50,590 nucleotides of DNA, from positions 1-50,590 of the forward strand of contig PGZC01000021.1 in assembly GCA_002839995.1 (NCBI GenBank), read 5' to 3'. The notes under the pieces are model-generated. The model was not told the DNA's origin. It ran no database searches and worked only from the letters and a program-made list of their open reading frames with translations. Shown here piece after piece: positions 45,369 to 50,590 of this stretch. This DNA comes from Gammaproteobacteria bacterium HGW-Gammaproteobacteria-4. GTDB lineage: Bacteria > Pseudomonadota > Gammaproteobacteria > Xanthomonadales > Xanthomonadaceae. Every line of letters starts with the position of its first letter. Position 1 is the stretch's first letter. Both the position numbers and the translations under genes were made by a program.

Positions 45369-45838
45369 GTAGCCCGGGTGAAGCGCGCAGCGCGTAACCC
45401 GGGACCGCGCAGACACCTCGAGCGCCATGTCCATGCGGATTGCCACAACGTGCTCGGTGCGATCGATGGCAACGCCCTCGTCGATTCCGCACCATCGCAA
45501 CCGCCACGCCTCCATATTCGTCGGCTCATCGATGCTTATGTTGACGCCCAAACCCCAACCCGATGGCCAGCGCACAACCGCCCGGCGTTCGCGACGTCGG
45601 CTCCGGCGCAAGCGCCTTGAGCCGACCTACAACAACCACGGATCGAACGTAGGTCGGATCAAGCGCCAAAGGCGCGGATCCGACAATGGTTGTGGCCAGC
45701 GCACAACACCAAACCGGCCACACGACCGCCACGCCATCCCGGGGTTCGATGCACATGGATGTGCAAGTGCCGCGGGCGCATGGACGCGCAGGAGCGGCCG
45801 GCCCGTTTGGCCTACAACGGCTCGGGCTCCACGCTTAT
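45369..45838. repeat. interrupted GTAGCCCGGG element with nested REP
   Basis: The left 147 bases match the complete copy, then homology breaks. A REP-like unit (45596-45684) built of GTCGGCTC...GAGCCGACCTAC and GTAGGTCGGATC...GGATCCGAC sits inside, bracketed by 15-base direct repeats TGGCCAGCGCACAAC at 45564 and 45693. A right-end fragment ends near 45815. No gene is seen in the 784 bases between mtnC and the gene ending at 46014. Confidence 0.65.
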
Positions 45839-46017
45839 GTAGCCCGGGTGGAGCGCGCAGCGCGTAACCCGGGACCGCGCGCACCTTGAACACCATGTCC
45901 ATGCGGATTGCCACAACGTGCTCGGTGCGATCGATGGCAACGCCCTCGTCGATTCCGCACCATCGCAACCGCCACGCCGTCCCGGGTTTCGGCCCGTTTG
46001 GCCTCAACCCGGGCTAC
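45839..46017. repeat. complete GTAGCCCGGG element (179 bp)
   Basis: Imperfect terminal inverted repeats GTAGCCCGGGTGGAG and CTCAACCCGGGCTAC enclose an interior with GCGCGCAGCGCG hairpins. A 177-base relative lies at 49473-49649. Its right end provides the stop codon (TAG on the minus strand, 46014-46016) of the next gene. Confidence 0.75.
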
Positions 46018-46475
46018 AACACCGAGGCATCCTGATCCGCCCACGCCAACAGGAAACCGCGAATCGCGTAACGGTATTGCGACACCGGTACCTGCTCGCC
46101 GAACTGCTCCTTGATCTGGGCGACGCCGGCCAGATCGCCGCTGCCGATGGCACCCAGTTGCGCAATGATCAGCAACTGCTCGCGGCAGTTATCGTCCAGC
46201 ACGCCCTGGCTATCGGTCAGCGCCTGCACGGCCGCGCTGCGCATTGCCGGCGGCTCGCGCGCAGCGGCGGCGGCGTACGCCGCCAACACCTCGCGCGCTT
46301 TGGCCGGTAGCGCCGCGGCATCGCTGATCCACGCCGGTTCGATCCATACGCCGTACTGATCCTGCGCCGGCAACAAGCCAAGGCTGCCGTCCGCGACAAA
46401 CGCCAATGCCTGTGACCAGCGCGGAATCCCGGAACCGAATGGCACGGGACTTGCTCCCGCCACTCCTTGTGACAT
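46014..46475 (-). CDS. hypothetical protein, 3' end in a repeat element
   Basis: A 153-residue protein that I do not recognise. It is Ala-rich, with helical REVLAAYAAAAAREPPAMRS and LLIIAQLGAIGSGDLAGVAQ. There is no signal peptide or membrane span. The stop codon and last three bases lie inside the repeat ending at 46017, so the original C terminus may have been cut. It diverges from the membrane protein gene, 32 bases apart. Confidence 0.5.
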   Translation of the reverse strand: MSQGVAGASPVPFGSGIPRWSQALAFVADGSLGLLPAQDQYGVWIEPAWISDAAALPAKAREVLAAYAAAAAREPPAMRSAAVQALTDSQGVLDDNCREQLLIIAQLGAIGSGDLAGVAQIKEQFGEQVPVSQYRYAIRGFLLAWADQDASVL

Positions 46476-46507
46476 GATGCGTCACGTATCACGTCGAGTC
46501 AGTACGA

Positions 46508-47560
46508 ATGAACACGGTATCCCTCGCTGCACCTCCCGGACTGTTACGTGGGCCCATCTTCGATTCCGGCTTCATCGTCGGCATTGCCGTTGTTGCCGTT
46601 GCGGCTGGGCTCGCAGTCACCGCGCAGCCCGATCTGTTCTGGCCAATCCTGGCGCTTGATCTGTGGATACTCGGTTATCACCATGTCGTCGCGACCTTCA
46701 CACGGCTGGCGTTTGACCATGAAAGCTTCCGCGAGCATCGGCGGCTTGTTCTTTACCTTCCACTCGTGGTCGCGGGCGCGGTCACAGCCATCGCGCTGAC
46801 GGCCGGTCTGTGGTTGCTCGTGAGCATCTACCTGTACTGGCAATGGTTCCACTACGCGCGCCAGAGCGAGGGTATTTCCAAAGCGTATGCGGGGCGCTCG
46901 CGCGGCAAGGATATCGGCGACTCGCGTTTGACGAGGTTGATGTTCTACTCGGTTCCGATTGCAGGAATTCTGGCGGTATCCGCGCGGCAACCGCAGGAAT
47001 TCCTGCTGATGCCGGTCAAGACGTTCCCCGTGCCGCACTGGCTCGCATTCGCCGCGATCATCGTTGCGGCAGTACTTTGCTTCGCCTGGCTTGTCATGCA
47101 GATTCGCGCATTCAAGCGCGGGCGCCTTGCGGTTCCCTACGTCGCTTATATGACCAGTCATTTTGTGATGTTCGCCTTTGCCTATCTCTGGCTTGCCGAG
47201 ATCAACTATGGCTGGCTCGCCATCAACATGTGGCACAACGCACAGTACATCCTGTTCGTGTGGTTGTTCAACAACCGCCGTTTCAACGGCGCCATTGACC
47301 CTGAGCGCGTTTTCCTGTCGACGATCAGCCAAAACGGACGGTTTGCACTCTATATCGGTGTTTGTCTTACCCTGTCGACGTTCATCTATTTCCTTGTCCA
47401 ACACATTGGTATCGACGCGCTTAGTCGCTCACTCGGCGTGTCCGTAACGGCTGCAGCGATCATCATCTACCAGACCCTGAATTTTCATCACTATGTGGTG
47501 GACGCGGTCGTCTGGAAGCTCCGCAAGCCGAAGCTGCGCAACAATCTCGGGTTGTCCTGA
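46508..47560 (+). CDS. polytopic membrane protein with conserved histidines, unknown function
   Basis: A 350-residue protein with about eight to nine predicted membrane segments. Histidines sit in or near the membrane in several motifs: GYHHVVATFTRL (about 57-68), YWQWFHYARQSEG (about 112-124), INMWHNAQYILFVWLFNNRRF (residues about 239-259, given as a block) and LNFHHYVVDAVVWKLR. The pattern recalls membrane di-iron enzymes and Brp/Blh-type carotene dioxygenases, but I cannot place it in a family. Codon use looks less G/C-biased at third positions than in nearby genes. The acyltransferase gene follows 27 bases downstream. Confidence 0.75.
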   Translation: MNTVSLAAPPGLLRGPIFDSGFIVGIAVVAVAAGLAVTAQPDLFWPILALDLWILGYHHVVATFTRLAFDHESFREHRRLVLYLPLVVAGAVTAIALTAGLWLLVSIYLYWQWFHYARQSEGISKAYAGRSRGKDIGDSRLTRLMFYSVPIAGILAVSARQPQEFLLMPVKTFPVPHWLAFAAIIVAAVLCFAWLVMQIRAFKRGRLAVPYVAYMTSHFVMFAFAYLWLAEINYGWLAINMWHNAQYILFVWLFNNRRFNGAIDPERVFLSTISQNGRFALYIGVCLTLSTFIYFLVQHIGIDALSRSLGVSVTAAAIIIYQTLNFHHYVVDAVVWKLRKPKLRNNLGLS

Positions 47561-47587
47561 TTCCGATCCTCACCGGGTCAGGACACC

Positions 47588-48787
47588 ATGGCTACTTATG
47601 ACGCCCAACGTGGCTACCTATCGTTAGCAGCGAAGTCCGGGGCGATCCCCGAACTCGACGGACTACGCGGCATCGCGATCCTGCTGGTGGTTCTGCGCCA
47701 CGCCGCACGGCCGATCTACGACGTACACGGCGCCATCCTGCCGCTGGCCGGCTGGGATTTCGCCGTGCCATTGCTGAACGGTTGGATGGGCGTCGATCTG
47801 TTCTTTGTGTTGAGCGGCTTCCTGATCACCCACCATTTGCTGCAACGCTGGCCCGAACGACTGCACGCAAAATTCCTTTTCCAGTACTGGCTACAACGCG
47901 TGCTTCGAACATTTCCCGCTTACTACGCCATGCTGTTCATCGTCGCAACCGGGGCTCTGCCGTTTTATCAACCCGAGGTCGAAGCATTCCCCAGCGCAGT
48001 CGTACAACACGTTTTTTTCCTGCAAGACTACTTCGGCTCGGAGTTCATGCCGGCGTTCTGGTCGCTGGGGGTAGAGGAGAAATTCTATCTGCTGTGCCCT
48101 TTCGTACTGATGTGGCTCAGGCGCTACCCGCGAACACGCCAGATTTGGATCCTGGTGATGCTCGCGTTGTTGCCGGGGCTGCTGCGTACCATCACGCTCG
48201 CAGGGATTCCCGACGGCTTTGCCACGTATGAGCAGTTCTTCTGGATTGTCCGATCTCCGTTCCACCTGGCGCTCGACGGCTTTTGGCTGGGCATGTTGAC
48301 TGCGCTCGCCTATCGTTGGCAGCCGACGGTGCTGGCGGACCGTGCCAACGCGAGGCGTTTACTGCTTCTTGGAGGCACTGCGCTGATCACGGCACTGGCT
48401 TTCGGAGCCGCGTGGTTTGATGCAGGCTACTTCTGGTCATCGGTTTTGGTGCTGTTGCTGGTTCCGCTTGCGTTCGCCGCGGTGATGCTCGCCGCGATCA
48501 CAGGGCAGACCCCACACACGCAGTGGCTACGCAGCCGGTGGCTCAGGTTCTTGGCCGTGATTTCCTACAGCGTCTATCTCACCCACACCACCATGGTGCC
48601 GGTGGCAACCCGCCTGGCCGAGTCGATCAGTTGGTACCACCATGCCGATCCGCTGCTGCAATTCCTGTTGTACCTCCCATTGTTCGTGGCACTTTCGGTA
48701 GCGACCGGTCTGATACTGCATTTCACGGTGGAAAAGCCATTCTTGTTGCTGAAGAGCCGAATCCGCTTGCGGCAAAGTACCCGCTGA
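47588..48787 (+). CDS. acyltransferase family 3 membrane protein (OafA-like)
   Basis: Integral-membrane acyltransferase of 399 residues that in known members transfers acetyl or other acyl groups to surface glycans. Family motifs are IPELDGLRGIAILLVVLRH (about 20-38, with the catalytic-type His), WMGVDLFFVLSGFLIT (about 66-81), RVLRTFPAYY and FWSLGVEEKFYLLCP. About ten membrane segments are present. Its place between an unknown membrane enzyme and two pilin genes hints at modification of pilin glycans or cell-surface polysaccharide. Inference only. Confidence 0.87.
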   Translation: MATYDAQRGYLSLAAKSGAIPELDGLRGIAILLVVLRHAARPIYDVHGAILPLAGWDFAVPLLNGWMGVDLFFVLSGFLITHHLLQRWPERLHAKFLFQYWLQRVLRTFPAYYAMLFIVATGALPFYQPEVEAFPSAVVQHVFFLQDYFGSEFMPAFWSLGVEEKFYLLCPFVLMWLRRYPRTRQIWILVMLALLPGLLRTITLAGIPDGFATYEQFFWIVRSPFHLALDGFWLGMLTALAYRWQPTVLADRANARRLLLLGGTALITALAFGAAWFDAGYFWSSVLVLLLVPLAFAAVMLAAITGQTPHTQWLRSRWLRFLAVISYSVYLTHTTMVPVATRLAESISWYHHADPLLQFLLYLPLFVALSVATGLILHFTVEKPFLLLKSRIRLRQSTR

Positions 48788-48903
48788 CCGGTGAACGCAC
48801 CGCGTTCGAGCCACCTGCTCAGGCTGCAAATATCCCGCAACAGCGTCTGCTGCTGGGATCGATCAGCGCCCTTGAATCTGTCGCGTCAGCCCGCGCCCAC
48901 CCA

Positions 48904-48918
48904 TGGCACGATAGATGC
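48904..48918 (+). promoter_or_regulatory. sigma-54-type promoter of the first pilA
   Basis: TGGCAC-GATAG-ATGC has correct spacing and one mismatch (A for T) in the -12 element. It lies about 100 bases before the pilA ATG, nearly the same distance as the matching site of the second pilA. PilR-type activation would be expected. Confidence 0.6.
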
Positions 48919-49019
48919 TTGCACCCCTTGAATTTCCATATGACTGTCGAACGCGCTTGAGGCATTGCCGCCAAATCGGGCCAGTCCGACAAGCAGCGCT
49001 GCACCAACGGGGGAACACC

Positions 49020-49433
49020 ATGCACAGGCACGAGACCAAGGGCTTCACCTTGATCGAACTGATGATCGTGGTCGCGATCATCGGCATTCTTGCTGCGATC
49101 GCACTGCCGGCGTATCAGGATTACGTGATCAAGACGCAATCGGCATCCGCACTGGCGGAGATCACCATCGGCAAGGTCACCTTCGAGACCGCCATCAACC
49201 AGGGCCAGACACCCGGCCTGCTGCCCAGCGATGAGGCCTTTATCGGCATCACCGCCAATGGCGGTTCGTATTGCGATGTGGCGCTGACCGTCGACAGCAT
49301 CATCTGCACCGCCAAGGGCGGCAACCCCAGCCTGTTCAACGGCAAGACCATCAGTTGGGTGCGAGCAGGCGACGGTCTGTGGCAATGCCAGACCGACCTC
49401 GCCGCGAAGTACCGGCCGGGGAGTTGCAGTTGA
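49020..49433 (+). CDS. pilA: type IV major pilin-like protein PilA (first copy)
   Basis: Prepilin of 137 residues. An 8-residue leader ends at Gly8, cleaved before Phe9 in [20 protein letters not shown], with Glu at mature position 5. The hydrophobic helix is followed by a globular domain with four cysteines (GSYCDV, IICTA, LWQCQT, GSCS), able to form two disulfides. A GGGGGAA site precedes the ATG. A second, related pilin gene lies 480 bases downstream, separated by a repeat. Confidence 0.92.
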   Translation: MHRHETKGFTLIELMIVVAIIGILAAIALPAYQDYVIKTQSASALAEITIGKVTFETAINQGQTPGLLPSDEAFIGITANGGSYCDVALTVDSIICTAKGGNPSLFNGKTISWVRAGDGLWQCQTDLAAKYRPGSCS

Positions 49434-49472
49434 GTTTCGCGCGCCCGGGTTACCACATCTAGCCCGCGTTTT

Positions 49473-49649
49473 GTAGCCCGGGTTGAGCGCGCAGCGCGTA
49501 ACCCGGGATTGCGCGCACCTTGAACACCGTGTTCATGCGGATTGCCGCAACGTGCTTGATGCGATCGATGTCAATGCCGTCATCAACTCCGCACCAACAC
49601 AACCGCCACACTGTCCCGGGTTACGGCCTGCGGCCTCAACCCGGGCTAC
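49473..49649. repeat. GTAGCCCGGG element between the pilA genes (177 bp)
   Basis: Perfect 15-bp terminal inverted repeats GTAGCCCGGGTTGAG and CTCAACCCGGGCTAC. The interior is diverged from, but colinear with, the copy at 45839-46017. The remainder of the 479-base gap between the pilA genes holds the second sigma-54 site and no gene. Confidence 0.75.
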
Positions 49650-49799
49650 AAGTTCGCGGTCACGTCGTCGTTGTGGCGAACCACCATACTGACGCGGAAC
49701 GTCGTTTTGTGACGGGGAACTGGTCGTTTCAGGGCGTATTGCCACGGTCGAAACTGTGCAAGGCGTCACAGAATACCCCGGCATTCGACTGTTGCCGGT

Positions 49800-49814
49800 T
49801 GGCACGACTGGTGC
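49800..49814 (+). promoter_or_regulatory. sigma-54-type promoter of the second pilA
   Basis: TGGCAC-GACTG-GTGC, correct GG-N10-GC spacing, with one mismatch in the -12 element. It is about 100 bases upstream of the start codon, downstream of the repeat element, so each pilin gene has its own promoter. Confidence 0.65.
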
Positions 49815-49912
49815 ATACTCACCAAGGCACAGGCTCAGCGGGCAAGCGACCCACGGAACGGGAGTCCCCGTACAGCGTGTGACACCTCACCATCCACCCT
49901 AGGGGATACATG

Positions 49913-50344
49913 ATGAACATGAAGAAAATGCAAGGCTTCACCCTGATCGAACTGATGATTGTGGTTGCGATCATCGGCATCCTGGCCGCCATCGCGCTGC
50001 CGGCGTATCAGGATTACATCATCCGCTCGCAGGCGACTTCGGCGCTGGCCGAAATCACCCCAGGCAAGGTTGCCTTTGAAGAAGCCATCAACCGCGGCAT
50101 CGCACCATCCACCGCTCCAGCAGCTGCGGGGTTCATCGGTGTAAGTGCGCAAACCTCGTACTGTAATGTGACCACTGATGGTGCCACCACCATAGTATGC
50201 AACACCATCAATGGCAACGCTGCCAACTTCAATGGCAATAACATTACTTGGACCCGCACCGCTGCCACCGGCCTGTGGGCTTGCACAACCAGCCTCGCTC
50301 CCAAGTACACGCCTGGCCGTTGCGGCCCACCCGCAGCACCGTAA
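49913..50344 (+). CDS. pilA: type IV major pilin PilA (second copy)
   Basis: Prepilin of 143 residues with leader MNMKKMQG and mature N terminus [20 protein letters not shown]. The globular domain has four cysteines in the same order as the first copy (SYCNV, IVCNT, LWACTT, GRCG) but is otherwise diverged. I use the ATG at 49913, eight bases after AGGGGA; ATGs at 49910 and 49919 are possible. A strong terminator follows, so it is transcribed alone. Confidence 0.93.
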   Translation: MNMKKMQGFTLIELMIVVAIIGILAAIALPAYQDYIIRSQATSALAEITPGKVAFEEAINRGIAPSTAPAAAGFIGVSAQTSYCNVTTDGATTIVCNTINGNAANFNGNNITWTRTAATGLWACTTSLAPKYTPGRCGPPAAP

Positions 50345-50365
50345 TCCGATCACCACGTAACTGAG

Positions 50366-50394
50366 AAGGGCGATGCTTCGGCATCGCCCTTTTC
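50366..50394 (+). terminator. rho-independent terminator of the second pilA
   Basis: An 11-bp stem (AAGGGCGATGC / GCATCGCCCTT) closed by a TTCG tetraloop and followed by a T-rich tract, starting 22 bases after the stop codon. Confidence 0.92.
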
Positions 50395-50563
50395 CTTTTG
50401 TGGCTGGCCGACGGCCACATGCATCACCGGCACATAGCGATGCCGCCACCCGGCTTCCCGACCCTGCCCTGCCACGCGCACTCCGCCAACGGGTTCCCCT
50501 TTCCCCGCGCTTGCTTTAAGGTAAACTCGCGGCAACGCCCGGTAAGTGCTTGAGGGTTGGGGA

Positions 50564-50590
50564 ATGAACGCGCAAGTCAACGCCAATTTG
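50564..50590 (+). CDS. pilB: start of a probable pilB (type IV pilus ATPase), cut by the window end
   Basis: Nine codons, MNAQVNANL, begin at an ATG preceded by GGGG five bases upstream. In related genomes pilB commonly follows pilA and its product begins in a similar way, so pilB is the best guess. Only the first 27 bases are present and the call rests mainly on context. Confidence 0.4.

Noticed and set aside
45369-45838. short open frames on both strands inside the repeat block
   Set aside because: They consist of repeat sequence, are shared between copies in different frames, and lack start signals.
1-50590. tRNA or rRNA genes, prophage or complete insertion sequence
   Set aside because: No T-loop-like GTTCGANTC with matching acceptor stems, no rRNA sequence, and no transposase, integrase or phage structural gene was seen.

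Overview
The window reads as a chromosomal segment of a GC-rich, flagellated, piliated gammaproteobacterium, most likely of the order Lysobacterales/Xanthomonadales (Rhodanobacteraceae-like). This rests on protein content and gene order: rsmI/lpoA/yraN, a lexA-imuA-imuB cassette, a high-potential iron-sulfur protein, an mtnB-mtnD-mtnC cluster, a sigma-54-driven flg operon and paired pilA genes. The genus cannot be fixed from the sequence alone.

Layout. 1-5.4 kb: housekeeping genes (rsmI; lpoA, yraN and an FAD-linked oxidase; an rRNA pseudouridine synthase). 5.6-13.4 kb: eight co-directional genes, mostly with 4-base overlaps, that look like one membrane-lipid modification unit: two fatty-acid desaturases, an FAD amine-oxidase-like protein, DUF1365, a cyclopropane fatty acid synthase, DUF2878, DUF1295 and a second SAM methyltransferase. 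13.4-16.7 kb: a small secreted protein, an OmpA-family protein and a PrpD homologue, all on the minus strand. 17-18 kb: a LacI-type regulator. 18.1-28.4 kb: flgBCDEFGHIJKL on the minus strand behind a clear sigma-54 promoter. 28.6-35 kb: cheV, then on the plus strand a soluble chemoreceptor with flgA, then flgM, flgN, a PilZ brake protein and an EAL-like/HDOD protein. Sigma-28 promoters precede cheV and flgM, and a sigma-54 promoter precedes the chemoreceptor-flgA pair, so the early-to-late flagellar hierarchy is visible in the DNA. 35.2-39 kb: a CurA-type oxidoreductase, a MoxR ATPase, a VWA partner gene broken by an internal deletion, and a secreted protein. 39.1-42.6 kb: a possible small RNA, a 164-bp inverted-repeat element and lexA-imuA-imuB. 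42.8-45.2 kb: HiPIP and the methionine-salvage genes mtnB, mtnD and mtnC. 45.2-46 kb: a gene-free block of nested palindromic repeats. 46-50.6 kb: a hypothetical protein, a histidine-rich membrane protein, an acyltransferase, two pilA genes each with a sigma-54-type promoter, and the first codons of a probable pilB.

The most notable points are the eight-gene lipid operon with two different C1-transfer enzymes; two 164-bp MITE-like copies with matching 4-bp target duplications; a run of GNA-triloop mini-hairpins between cheV and the chemoreceptor gene; a second repeat family bounded by GTAGCCCGGG ends, one copy of which supplies a stop codon; the broken VWA gene; and an SOS operator that overlaps the lexA start codon.
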